Part shown: one piece after another, positions 8,032-16,465 of the stretch
How positions within the stretch are numbered: position 1 is the first letter of the stretch
Layout: each line of letters starts with the position of its first letter
Source of the DNA: an uncultured Acetatifactor sp.
Lineage (GTDB): Bacteria > Bacillota > Clostridia > Lachnospirales > Lachnospiraceae
Assembly: GCA_934436435.1 (NCBI GenBank)
Contig: CAKSAN010000014.1
Coordinates: 1 to 64,000 of the forward strand
Reading direction: 5' to 3'
DNA: 64,000 nucleotides
Notes under the pieces: model-generated
Told to the model about the DNA's origin: nothing
Database searches by the model: none
The model's input: the letters and a program-made list of their open reading frames with translations, nothing else
Position numbers and translations under genes: made by a program

Positions 8032-9130
8032 AGCTGATATTCATATTGGCATAACCCGCAATACCGTCAATAGAGACATCATTGGCATATTGCCACATGG
8101 TAAACCGATAAGGATAATCCGGCACATCCGCCACCTGGGAAAGCCATACGTCATACGCCGTTAATTTGGACAGATCAATCTCCTTGATCAGCCATTCCTT
8201 ATCCCCGTAGAGCAGAGTCTTATATCCGGCTGCCGCTATGGTATCCAGAAAAGCCTTGGTGATCTTCGTCTTATCCGCCCGGCTGACACCCTCGATCCTC
8301 GCTGTATCATTGTCCACAAAGCTCATGTCAAACGCTACCGGATAGGTGACCTTATAATCTTTGATATTTTCCAGAACGATATTGGCTTCTTCCACCGCCT
8401 CGTCTTCCGTGATGGCCTGTGAGGAAAAATACACCCCGATCTGCAATCCGGCATCAGTGGCTCTCTTAATATTATCCCCAAAATAATCATCCAATACGAT
8501 CTGTCCGCTGCCATACCCTCTGGCACCTACCCGCAGCATTACAAAGTCCACACCGGCTTTTTTCAACTTCAAAAAGTCTACATAATCCTGATATTTGGAA
8601 ATATCCACACCCACATAGGAAGTCAGCTTTCCTTCCTGATAATATTTCATCAGATCCGACTGGCACACCAGCTTCGTAAAATCATACTCATGCTTCGGAA
8701 GATATGGGCTGATCAATACCCACTCCTCCTTGCCGTCCCGGTTGGTCACCAAAGTATGTTTTCCGTCCGTGGAAGGATCTGCCTCCGCCGTTTCCTTTTT
8801 TCCATCCGTTTCGGAGGGATCCGCGGAAGGCAGCGGTGTCGCTGTCGGTTCCGGGTACATATCCCAGAAATCCAGATCCGAAGGAGATAATGTGCTTCCG
8901 GTGACCAGATCCTGCGTATCCGGATATTTGTTGGTCTGATTACTTCCTGTCTGCGATACCTGATCCGTCTGTGCAGCCTCGTTATTCTGTTGATGGGAGG
9001 CAGGCTGTCTGTTCAGGATCAGTACCACTGTAAGGATTGCCGCCACGAAGATCGTGACCGCCACAATGGCACTGATTACCGTAGGTGTCAGCCCACCTCC
9101 GTGATCTTCATAATCGTCCGGAAGACGCAT
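8009..9130 (-). CDS. Membrane-anchored GH25-like (lysozyme fold) protein
   Basis: A 373-residue protein with one membrane helix at about 17-39, a Ser/Thr/Pro-rich linker to about 125, and a GH25-type barrel from about 170 to the end. The first catalytic-site Asp is present (D176 in VGVDISKYQ). The usual DxE motif reads VAFDMS, with S270 where the catalytic Glu is expected, so activity may be altered or lost. A strong AAAGGAGG site precedes the ATG. It follows rnfB by 25 bases on the same strand and may share the rnf transcript. Confidence 0.8.
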   Translation of the reverse strand: MRLPDDYEDHGGGLTPTVISAIVAVTIFVAAILTVVLILNRQPASHQQNNEAAQTDQVSQTGSNQTNKYPDTQDLVTGSTLSPSDLDFWDMYPEPTATPLPSADPSETDGKKETAEADPSTDGKHTLVTNRDGKEEWVLISPYLPKHEYDFTKLVCQSDLMKYYQEGKLTSYVGVDISKYQDYVDFLKLKKAGVDFVMLRVGARGYGSGQIVLDDYFGDNIKRATDAGLQIGVYFSSQAITEDEAVEEANIVLENIKDYKVTYPVAFDMSFVDNDTARIEGVSRADKTKITKAFLDTIAAAGYKTLLYGDKEWLIKEIDLSKLTAYDVWLSQVADVPDYPYRFTMWQYANDVSIDGIAGYANMNISFIDYSEK

Positions 9131-9155
9131 GTTTTTCCTCCTTTTATGCCTTCTT

Positions 9156-9953
9156 TTATGCTTTTACGATACATTTCTTCGGACATTTCTCCATGCAGGC
9201 ACCGCAGCCCACACACTTCTCCGGATCAATGATCGCATGGAAATTCTCCACCTTTACCGCATCGTGCTGGCAGTTCTTCACACAGATGCCGCAGCCCACA
9301 CAGCCGGTCTTGCAGGCTTTCATGGTAACGGGACCCTTGTCCGTGGAACTGCATGCCACCTGTACCGTATTGGAATACGGCCGTAAGCTGATCAGATGCT
9401 TGGGACATACCTCCACGCATTTTCCGCAGGCCTTACACTTTTCCTTATCCACCACAGCCACACCATTCTCTACGTGAATAGCGTCAAAAGGGCATACCTG
9501 TGCACAGGTTCCGAATCCCAGACAGCCACTGTTGCAGGACTTCGGTCCGCCTCCGGGAACGAAGCTCATCATACGGCAGTCTTTGATACCGTAATAATCG
9601 TAATCCGTGGTGGTCCGTTCACAGTCACCCTGACAATGAACATACGCTACCTTACGTTCGGAAGCCTCTGCCTCGACACCCATGATGGCAGCGATCTTCT
9701 TACCGACTTCCTCTCCGCCCACGGGACAGGTGTTCACCGCAGCTTCTCCCTTTGCAATGGCAGCTGCCAGTCCGGAACATCCGGCGAAACCGCAGCCACC
9801 GCAGTTATTTCCGGGAAGAGCGGCTAATACCGCCTCTTCCTTCTCATCTACTTCTACCTTGAATTTAATACCGGCCACGCCAAGGAACAGTCCCACAAAG
9901 ATGCCGACGATTCCGACACAAGCCGCAGCAATCAGAATTCCTGTTATACTCAT
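9156..9953 (-). CDS. rnfB: Rnf complex subunit B (iron-sulfur)
   Basis: Subunit that brings ferredoxin electrons into the Rnf complex. One N-terminal membrane helix (about 5-26), then the cluster motif CGGCGFAGC with a later Cys, then four ferredoxin-type Cys motifs: CLGFGTCAQVCP, CKACGKCVEVCP, CVGCGICVKNC and CVGCGACMEKCP. The length of 265 matches clostridial RnfB. A GGGAG site precedes the ATG. It is the last rnf gene, 17 bases after rnfA. Confidence 0.97.
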   Translation of the reverse strand: MSITGILIAAACVGIVGIFVGLFLGVAGIKFKVEVDEKEEAVLAALPGNNCGGCGFAGCSGLAAAIAKGEAAVNTCPVGGEEVGKKIAAIMGVEAEASERKVAYVHCQGDCERTTTDYDYYGIKDCRMMSFVPGGGPKSCNSGCLGFGTCAQVCPFDAIHVENGVAVVDKEKCKACGKCVEVCPKHLISLRPYSNTVQVACSSTDKGPVTMKACKTGCVGCGICVKNCQHDAVKVENFHAIIDPEKCVGCGACMEKCPKKCIVKA

Positions 9954-9970
9954 CTTATGTTACTCCCTTC

Positions 9971-10555
9971 CTAGATCAGACCTGAGAATCCGCAGAAAGC
10001 AATAGCCATCAGTCCTGCTGTCAGCAGCACCATGGGCATTCCTTTGAAGGATTCCGGTACTTCGTTGTATTCCATCTTCTCACGCAGTCCCGCCAGTATC
10101 ACAATGGAAATGGTAAATCCAAGGGCTGTGGCAAAGCCGTTCACAATACCCGTCAGGATACCGTATTCCTTCTGTACGTTGGTAATGGCAACACCCAGTA
10201 CCGCACAGTTGGTGGTGATCAGAGGGAGATATACGCCCAGAGCCTCATACAGGGAGGGCATTGCCTTTTTCAAAAACATCTCCACAAACTGTACCAGTGC
10301 CGCAATGACAAGGATGAACACAATGGTCTCCAGGTACTCAATGTGCAGCGGTTGTAAGATAAATTTGTAGATCACACCCGCTACCGCACTGGCCAGGGTA
10401 ATAACGAAGATAACCGCCGTTCCCATGCCGCCCGCCGTCTTGATCTTGCGGGATACGCCTAAGAACGGGCACAGTCCCATGAACTGGCTTAATACAATAT
10501 TGCTGACGATGGAGGAACTGATCAGTAACAGAAGCATATCTTTTACACTATCCAT
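9971..10555 (-). CDS. rnfA: Rnf complex subunit A (membrane)
   Basis: Integral membrane subunit of 194 residues with about six helices, related to RnfE and NqrE. With RnfE it forms the membrane core that binds an Fe-S centre in known structures. The conserved opening LSQFMGLCPFLGVS and the internal TTNCAVLG each carry a Cys of the family pattern. It starts immediately after the rnfE stop, indicating translational coupling. Confidence 0.97.
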   Translation of the reverse strand: MDSVKDMLLLLISSSIVSNIVLSQFMGLCPFLGVSRKIKTAGGMGTAVIFVITLASAVAGVIYKFILQPLHIEYLETIVFILVIAALVQFVEMFLKKAMPSLYEALGVYLPLITTNCAVLGVAITNVQKEYGILTGIVNGFATALGFTISIVILAGLREKMEYNEVPESFKGMPMVLLTAGLMAIAFCGFSGLI

Positions 10556-11353
10556 TTATTCATCCTCCTTATCCAAGTCTATCGTCTCAAGATCATCCGT
10601 TGCAGTCTTTTGTTTTACTGTCGCCTTTGCCGCGTCCTTCACGGCATCTTCTGTGGTCTCGGTATTGTCATAAAACCGCTCTGAACAGCCGCTTTCGCCA
10701 CAGTGCAGACAGTCGTGTCCGCAGCCGGACTGGATCTTCTCGTAATCCTTGCCTGCCAGTTTTCTCTTGTTCTTCACATAATTCTGTAAAGCAGTCAGTG
10801 CAGCCAGTACGAAGAATGCACCGGGTGCCAGTCCGAAAATATTGATGGTCACATAGGAATCCGGCATGATCTGGAATCCGAAGATGGATCCGGCCGCCAG
10901 GATCTCACGTACTGCACCGATACAAGTCAGCGCCAGAGAGAAACCAAGTCCCATGCCAAGTCCATCGAACAGGGACGGAATGGGCGGATTGGAATAGGCA
11001 TAGCTCTCTGCTCTTCCCAGAATGATACAGTTTACCACGATCAGAGGAATGTACACGCCCAACGCATCGTTCAGCGAAGGTAGATACGCCTGCAAAAGCA
11101 GCTGTACTGCGGTTACGAAGGACGCGATGATAACGATAAATGCAGGGATTCTCACCCGGCTGGGAATCACCTTCCGAAGCAGGGAAATGATCAGGTTGCT
11201 CATGGTAAGCACCACCGCCGTGGTCAGGCCCATGCCCAGACCGTTCATGGCCGATGTGGTCACCGCTAACGTCGGACACATTCCCAGCATCAGTACAAAC
11301 GTAGGATTTTCCTTGATGATACCGTTATAAAGTCTCTCACCCGCTTTATTCAT
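10556..11353 (-). CDS. rnfE: Rnf complex subunit E (membrane)
   Basis: Membrane subunit paired with RnfA: TM helices cover about residues 15-195, with MLGMCPTLAVT and VVNCIILGR holding the two family Cys. A hydrophilic C-terminal tail (about 205-265) carries a Cys-rich stretch (CGHDCLHCGESGC) and an acidic Lys/Asp end; such tails are not universal in RnfE. The ATG at 11353 was preferred to one 21 bases upstream because GGGAGG lies before it. It overlaps rnfG by 8 bases. Confidence 0.95.
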   Translation of the reverse strand: MNKAGERLYNGIIKENPTFVLMLGMCPTLAVTTSAMNGLGMGLTTAVVLTMSNLIISLLRKVIPSRVRIPAFIVIIASFVTAVQLLLQAYLPSLNDALGVYIPLIVVNCIILGRAESYAYSNPPIPSLFDGLGMGLGFSLALTCIGAVREILAAGSIFGFQIMPDSYVTINIFGLAPGAFFVLAALTALQNYVKNKRKLAGKDYEKIQSGCGHDCLHCGESGCSERFYDNTETTEDAVKDAAKATVKQKTATDDLETIDLDKEDE

Positions 11354-11972
11354 TGCCAGCACCTCCCTGTACATAATCGTTAAATGCCAGAAGGCTTCCG
11401 TTGACAGCGTTGGTCACTGCCTTCGTGGTGATGGTCGCACCACTGATGGCATCAATCTCACTGTCGGAGGTGGATCCGGTCTTCGTGTAGGCAAAGCTCT
11501 TTATATTCTTGTTGTGGAACTGAGGCACCAACACATCTCCCGCTTTCATTCCCAGTCCGGGAGTCTCGGAGATACTTAGGATCGAAATATCATTGACCGT
11601 ACCGTCCAGACGGATTCCCACATACAAAACGATATTTCCGCCGTAGCCTTCGGAGGATGTGGTCTGGATTACATAGCCTAACTGTGCCCCGGAAGCATCC
11701 TGTGCTTCAAAGACCGTACCGATGGTAATTCCTGTATCTGCCAGCTTCTGTGCAGTCTCGGCAGAAGGCGTATAAGGATCCAGTTCCTCGAAATGCCCTG
11801 CATCCGCAAAAACCGCCTTACATGCATCCTGTACTGCCTTTTCTTCCTGCAGGCGAATGGGCTCCTTGGTCAATTCATAGACAAAACCAAGCAACAGTCC
11901 GGCGATCAGGGTAATGGCAAACAGAATGCCCGCTTCTTTTAACATTGCCTGAATATCTTTACTATTTTTCAC
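11346..11972 (-). CDS. rnfG: Rnf complex subunit G (covalent FMN)
   Basis: Extracytoplasmic subunit with one membrane helix (about 13-33) and an FMN-binding domain. The flavin-attachment motif SGATITT is near residue 185; the Thr carries FMN by a phosphoester bond in characterised homologues. I chose the GTG start at 11972, after AGGCAGGTG, over an upstream TTG; it overlaps the rnfD stop by 11 bases. About 208 residues, the usual size. Confidence 0.92.
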   Translation of the reverse strand: MKNSKDIQAMLKEAGILFAITLIAGLLLGFVYELTKEPIRLQEEKAVQDACKAVFADAGHFEELDPYTPSAETAQKLADTGITIGTVFEAQDASGAQLGYVIQTTSSEGYGGNIVLYVGIRLDGTVNDISILSISETPGLGMKAGDVLVPQFHNKNIKSFAYTKTGSTSDSEIDAISGATITTKAVTNAVNGSLLAFNDYVQGGAGNE

Positions 11973-12903
11973 GTTTCGCACCTGCCTTTCTGCCAAAAGC
12001 CACCGGCATGGTGAATTTTTCGATCAGAGGCACCAGAAGGTTGCCTAAAATGATGGCATAGGATACGCCTTCCGCTCCCGGTCCGAAGATACGGAAGATT
12101 CCGGTAAGAAGTCCCAGTACCACGCCGTATACATACTGTCCCTTAATGGTAATGGGTCGGGTCACATAATCCGTTGCCATGAAAAAGGCACCCAGGATCA
12201 GACCGCCGCCTGCTAACTGTGCCGACAGATATGCAGGATCAAAACCATGTCCGCCGAAAATTCCGGCAAACAGAATCACGGTTACAATGTATGTACCGGG
12301 GATCCGAAGGTCGATCACACCGATCAGGATCAGGAAACAGGCACCGATCAGCAGTGCGATCACGGAGGTCTCACCGATGGTTCCCGCTGTCTTACCTACG
12401 ATCATGTTCATGACATTGACACTCTCTCCAGCCTTCAGCGCTGCCAGCGGAGTGGCTCCGGTATAGGCATCACAGGTAAAGTTCGTCATCTGGGTTGGGA
12501 AAGAAATCAGCAGAAAGCATCTGGCAGCCAGTGCCGGGTTCATGAAGTTCTGCCCCAGACCGCCGAACAGCATTTTTACCACAAGGATCGCAAAGATGCC
12601 GCCCAACGCCGCCATCCACAGGGGAATGCTCACCGGCAGGTTCAGCGCCAGCAGCAGTCCCGTTACCACTGCCGACATATCTGAGATCGTTATTTTTTTC
12701 TTCCAGAGCCAGCCGAATAACAATTCTGTCAGCACGGTGCTTAAAATGGTCACAGCCATGACTGCCAGTGCCCTGGGGCCAAAGTTATAGATTCCGAAAC
12801 CGGCCGCCGGCAGCAGTGCGATCACCACGGCTGTCATAATACTGCCGGTCGTTACTTTTGACCGGATATGAGGATTTGAAGATACTTTTAAAAGTCCGCT
12901 CAC
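11962..12903 (-). CDS. rnfD: Rnf complex subunit D (membrane, covalent FMN)
   Basis: A 313-residue subunit with eight or more hydrophobic helices, homologous to NqrB. The motif YTGATPLA near residue 155 holds the expected flavin-linking Thr. RnfD with RnfG and the A/E core couples electron flow to Na+ or H+ export. It begins 12 bases after rnfC and overlaps rnfG. Confidence 0.96.
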   Translation of the reverse strand: MSGLLKVSSNPHIRSKVTTGSIMTAVVIALLPAAGFGIYNFGPRALAVMAVTILSTVLTELLFGWLWKKKITISDMSAVVTGLLLALNLPVSIPLWMAALGGIFAILVVKMLFGGLGQNFMNPALAARCFLLISFPTQMTNFTCDAYTGATPLAALKAGESVNVMNMIVGKTAGTIGETSVIALLIGACFLILIGVIDLRIPGTYIVTVILFAGIFGGHGFDPAYLSAQLAGGGLILGAFFMATDYVTRPITIKGQYVYGVVLGLLTGIFRIFGPGAEGVSYAIILGNLLVPLIEKFTMPVAFGRKAGAKREK

Positions 12904-12915
12904 TGTTCTTCCCTC

Positions 12916-14235
12916 CTACTTCTTTTTCTTCTTGGCAAGCTGGATCTTACGCATGGATTTGATCTCCTGCGTCAGAGGGCGCTTTGCCGGGCATACAAAA
13001 CTACAACAGCCGCATTCACAGCATTCCATGCCGTTATGTTCCACGAAGGACTCTTCGTCAAAATGCTCCGCGTAGGTCGCCAGGAGACTGGGAACGATAC
13101 GGCCGGGACATGCCTCCACACAGCGTCCGCAGTTGATGCAGGGGCTGGGTTCCATGGCGGATACATCGTCCTGCGTCAGTGCCAGTAATGCGGTAGAGGT
13201 CTTCGTGGTGGGTACATCCAGCTGGAACATGCCGAATCCCATCATGGGACCGCCGCAGATGATCTTCTCCGGCTCCTGCTTGAAACCTCCGGCCACATCC
13301 AGAAGTTCCCGATAGCTCATGCCGATGGGAACACGGAAGTTCCGGGGATTCGCCACAGCATCACCGGTGACGGTAATAATACGCTCCATCAGAGGACGTC
13401 CTTCCGTCACAGCCCTGTAAATAGCTACTACGGTATCCACATTGTCCACGATACATCCCACATCCGCAGGAAGCATGGAGGAATTGATCTTCCGCCCCGT
13501 TGTGGCGTAGATCAGCTGACGCTCCGCACCCTGAGGGTATTTGGTCTTCAGTGCCTTCACCGTGATCTGGGGATCGTTCTTGGTCATCTGTTTTAACAGA
13601 GAAATACAATCCGGCTTGTTGTCTTCCACGGCCAGAATACCGTGGGCATTATCGAACAGCTTCAGCATGATCTTCAGTCCGCCGATCAGCTTGTCCGGCT
13701 CTTCCATCATTCTGCGGTAATCGGAAGTCAGATAGGGTTCACATTCCGCACAGTTAGCAATTACATATTCAATTTTATCGGGATCCTTGGGAGAAAGCTT
13801 TACATGTGTGGGAAATCCGGCACCACCCATACCTACGACCCCGGCTTCCTTCACAATGTCAATGATCTCATCCTTCTGCAGCTTGTCCACCGGCGCGTAG
13901 GGATGAAATTCTTCGCTCTCATACAGACCGTCATTATCGATCACGATACTCTGTATCAGATCTCCCGTTACCACGCGTCTCGTCTCGATGGCTTTCACCG
14001 TACCGGACACAGATGCGTAGATGGGTGCCGACACAAATCCACCGCTTTCCGCGATTCTTTGTCCCGCCAGCACTCTGTCTCCTTTGGCCACGATGGGCTT
14101 TGCCGGAGCACCGATATGCTGGGACAACGGATAGACCATTTCCCCCTTGGGCAGAACATCCTGGATCGGTTTGTCCTTGGACAGATCTTTTCCATCATAG
14201 GGATGTATTCCGCCTACAAACGTCAACTTTGCCAT
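12916..14235 (-). CDS. rnfC: Rnf complex subunit C (NADH-binding)
   Basis: Peripheral cytoplasmic subunit that reduces NAD+ with electrons from ferredoxin. In order: an N-terminal barrel-like domain, the nucleotide/FMN motif VGMGGAGFPTHVK (about 135-147), an SLBB segment, and two [4Fe-4S] motifs near the C-terminus, CINCGRCVEACP and CCECGCC..VCP. The C-terminus is lysine-rich and short; no RnfC repeat extension as in proteobacteria. The ATG at 14235 was preferred because AAAGGA is then well spaced. First gene of the operon. Confidence 0.96.
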   Translation of the reverse strand: MAKLTFVGGIHPYDGKDLSKDKPIQDVLPKGEMVYPLSQHIGAPAKPIVAKGDRVLAGQRIAESGGFVSAPIYASVSGTVKAIETRRVVTGDLIQSIVIDNDGLYESEEFHPYAPVDKLQKDEIIDIVKEAGVVGMGGAGFPTHVKLSPKDPDKIEYVIANCAECEPYLTSDYRRMMEEPDKLIGGLKIMLKLFDNAHGILAVEDNKPDCISLLKQMTKNDPQITVKALKTKYPQGAERQLIYATTGRKINSSMLPADVGCIVDNVDTVVAIYRAVTEGRPLMERIITVTGDAVANPRNFRVPIGMSYRELLDVAGGFKQEPEKIICGGPMMGFGMFQLDVPTTKTSTALLALTQDDVSAMEPSPCINCGRCVEACPGRIVPSLLATYAEHFDEESFVEHNGMECCECGCCSFVCPAKRPLTQEIKSMRKIQLAKKKKK

Positions 14236-14286
14236 TTCCAACATCCTTTCTTAACAGTTACTTGTATTGCAGATCACATTATGATA

Positions 14287-14315
14287 ATTGTACTATTTTT
14301 ATCAATTTTTATCAA
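14287..14315 (-). promoter_or_regulatory. Promoter of the rnf operon
   Basis: Minus-strand -35 TTGATA (14315-14310), a 17-base spacer, -10 TACAAT (14292-14287). It is embedded in a threefold 10-bp direct repeat (listed separately). The leader to rnfC is about 45 bases. Confidence 0.75.
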
Positions 14316-14325
14316 CTTTTATCAA
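14296..14325 (-). repeat. Three 10-bp direct repeats over the rnf promoter
   Basis: Plus-strand reading gives TTTTTATCAA, TTTTTATCAA and CTTTTATCAA in immediate succession (14296-14305, 14306-14315, 14316-14325). Their 10-bp phasing places equal sequence on one DNA face across and upstream of the -35. This suits a regulator binding site or UP-element-like A/T tracts; no regulator can be named. Confidence 0.7.
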
Positions 14326-14451
14326 CAAAATGCTACTGCAAAATCTAAAATTATGGTAAAATAAATTCACCCATAGAAAATCTGTGTGACTGCTTGCAGG
14401 CAGCACAAGCTTTTATTAAGTTGCCGCCCACGCGGCAGAAAGAGGTCATAC

Positions 14452-15558
14452 ATGAAAAAATCAGAAGAAACTCTGGAGGATTTCGCGATCTCCTATCCCC
14501 TGGATAAGCTGGCGCCTCTGGAACAGATCCTTTTTCTCGATATTGAAACCACGGGATTCACTTCCCGTACTTCTTATTTATATATGATTGGCTGTGCCTA
14601 CTATCAGGCCGGCAAATGGCGGACGATCCAGTGGATGGCGGACGATTATTCTCAGGAGGGGGACATTCTTACCGCTTTCTTTGATTTTGCAAGGGACTAC
14701 CGCTATCTGGTACATTTTAACGGCAACAATTTCGATCTTCCCTTTATCACCCAGAAATGCGCACAGTTAAAGCTCCCGTTCTCCTTTGACGGTTTTCAGG
14801 GAATCGATATTTACCGTCGGATCTCTCCTTACAAGTTCTTCCTGAAGCTGCCCAACTGCAAGCAGAAAACTCTGGAGCAGTACCTGGGGATCGCCCGGAC
14901 TGATGTATTCTCCGGCGGAGAGCTGATCGGACTGTACCATGATTATGTAAAAAATCCTTCCGAATTTACCGAAAAGGCGCTGTTTCTGCACAATGCCGAC
15001 GATCTGAAGGGAATGCTGGAGGTTCTTCCGATCCTGGCCTACTACGATCTGTTCAATGAGAATTGTGTAAAAGCAAAAAAAGTACAGGCTAATTATTATA
15101 AAGATGTCAATGGAACGCAGCGGAAGGAATTATTGATCACCTTACAGATTCCCACCCCCCTGCCCAAGCTGGTAACTGCTTCCGCGGCGAATTGCTATTT
15201 CCGGGGGGAAGGTGACGTTGCCACCTTAAAGGTTCCCATTTATGAGGAAGAATTAAAATATTTTTACTCCAACTACAAGGACTATTACTATCTTCCTACC
15301 GAAGATGTGGCTCTGCATAAATCCGTAGCCGGTTTTGTAGACAAGGAGCACAGACTTCAGGCTTCTGCGGCGAACTGCTATACCCGGAAGTTCTCCTGCT
15401 ACCTGCCTCAATGGGAGATTCTGTTCACGCCGTTCTTTAAAAGAGATTACAAGAGCAAGGAACTGTTCTTCGAACTGACCGATGAAATGAAGAAAAACAG
15501 AGAAGGATTTACCCAGTATGCCAATCATGTATTATCCATGATCGCATCTACTTACTGA
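14452..15558 (+). CDS. RNase H-like (DEDD-type) 3'-5' exonuclease domain protein
   Basis: A 368-residue cytosolic protein. The N-terminal half matches the RNase_H_2/YprB-type fold: D30 and E32 in FLDIETTG, the second acidic block in HFNGNNFDLPF (about 90-100), and HNADDLKGM near 190 supplying the later Asp. The C-terminal half has no family I recognise. The ATG at 14452 has AGAAAGAGG before it; an earlier ATG at 14386 lacks a site. Upstream are hairpins TGCCGC/GCGGCA and GACTGCTTGCAG. Substrate unknown. It ends in a terminator shared with cheR. Confidence 0.85.
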   Translation: MKKSEETLEDFAISYPLDKLAPLEQILFLDIETTGFTSRTSYLYMIGCAYYQAGKWRTIQWMADDYSQEGDILTAFFDFARDYRYLVHFNGNNFDLPFITQKCAQLKLPFSFDGFQGIDIYRRISPYKFFLKLPNCKQKTLEQYLGIARTDVFSGGELIGLYHDYVKNPSEFTEKALFLHNADDLKGMLEVLPILAYYDLFNENCVKAKKVQANYYKDVNGTQRKELLITLQIPTPLPKLVTASAANCYFRGEGDVATLKVPIYEEELKYFYSNYKDYYYLPTEDVALHKSVAGFVDKEHRLQASAANCYTRKFSCYLPQWEILFTPFFKRDYKSKELFFELTDEMKKNREGFTQYANHVLSMIASTY

Positions 15559-15605
15559 CCGGAACGAATGGGACATCCCCCATCAGGTGTCCCCATAGCA
15601 TAGAA

Positions 15606-15635
15606 AAAGAGGAAAGCAAAACTGCTTTCCTCTTT
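15606..15635. terminator. Bidirectional terminator between exonuclease and cheR genes
   Basis: A perfect 13-bp stem AAAGAGGAAAGCA/TGCTTTCCTCTTT with an AAAC loop. The A-rich left and T-rich right flanks let it work for the plus-strand gene ending at 15558 and the minus-strand cheR ending at 15662. Confidence 0.9.
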
Positions 15636-15661
15636 CTTATTTCGTTATGTTTCTATACTCA

Positions 15662-16441
15662 CTACATCGGTTTCACATAGTAGAAAGAACTCTTTCTGTC
15701 GAAGCCGATCTCGCGATAATTCATGATCTGTTCGGTACTTCCGATAAACAGCATACCGCCCTTGGCCAGCGACTGGTAATACTTCCTAAATACTTCGTCC
15801 TTCGCTTCCTCTGTAAAGTAAATCAGTACATTTCTGCACACGATCAGATTACAATCGGTAGGATAGGTATCCTTCAGTAAATTATGCTGGTGAAAGTCCA
15901 CTCTTGCCTTGATCTCATCTGCGATCTTATAAGAAGGACCGATCTTCGTGAAGTATTTCTTCTTCAGATCCTCCGGCACACCCTCTATACTCTTCTCTCC
16001 GTACAAACCGGTCTTTGCCTTTGCAATGACCTGCTTGTCCAGATCCGTAGCATAGATGCGTATCTGCTGTAACGGAATGTGCCGTGACAGAGCCATTACC
16101 AAAGAATAAGGCTCATCTCCCGTGGAGCAGGCAGCACTCCAAACCTTCAGGTTCTTGCCGAAGCGCTGGATCAATTCCGGGATCACGATCTCCTCCAGAT
16201 ATTTCCACTGTTCCGGATTACGATAAAATTCAGAGACATTGATGGTAATATAGCCTACAAATTCCTCAAAAAGTACCTTATCCGTCTTCAGTGCCTGTAC
16301 ATACTTGTCATACCCTACGATCTTATGCTTGGCGATCAAGGTATCGATACGCCGCTTCATCTGCTTCTCTTTATAAGCATTCAGATCGATCGTAGTCAGA
16401 GAATAAATCTCTTTTTTAAAGTACTCATAATCGTATATCAC
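15662..16441 (-). CDS. cheR: CheR chemoreceptor methyltransferase
   Basis: Transfers methyl groups from SAM to glutamates of chemoreceptors during adaptation. The 259 residues contain the helical CheR N domain (about 1-75) and the SAM domain with VWSAACSTGDEPYS near 100-113 and the CRNVLIYF motif near 207. No TPR or receptor pentapeptide is present. The start is GTG with AGGTGG before it. It lies 24 bases after the S1-protein gene, away from other chemotaxis genes. It implies the organism is, or was recently, chemotactic. Confidence 0.95.
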   Translation of the reverse strand: MIYDYEYFKKEIYSLTTIDLNAYKEKQMKRRIDTLIAKHKIVGYDKYVQALKTDKVLFEEFVGYITINVSEFYRNPEQWKYLEEIVIPELIQRFGKNLKVWSAACSTGDEPYSLVMALSRHIPLQQIRIYATDLDKQVIAKAKTGLYGEKSIEGVPEDLKKKYFTKIGPSYKIADEIKARVDFHQHNLLKDTYPTDCNLIVCRNVLIYFTEEAKDEVFRKYYQSLAKGGMLFIGSTEQIMNYREIGFDRKSSFYYVKPM

Positions 16442-16465
16442 GAATATCTACCACCTAACGGTTGA

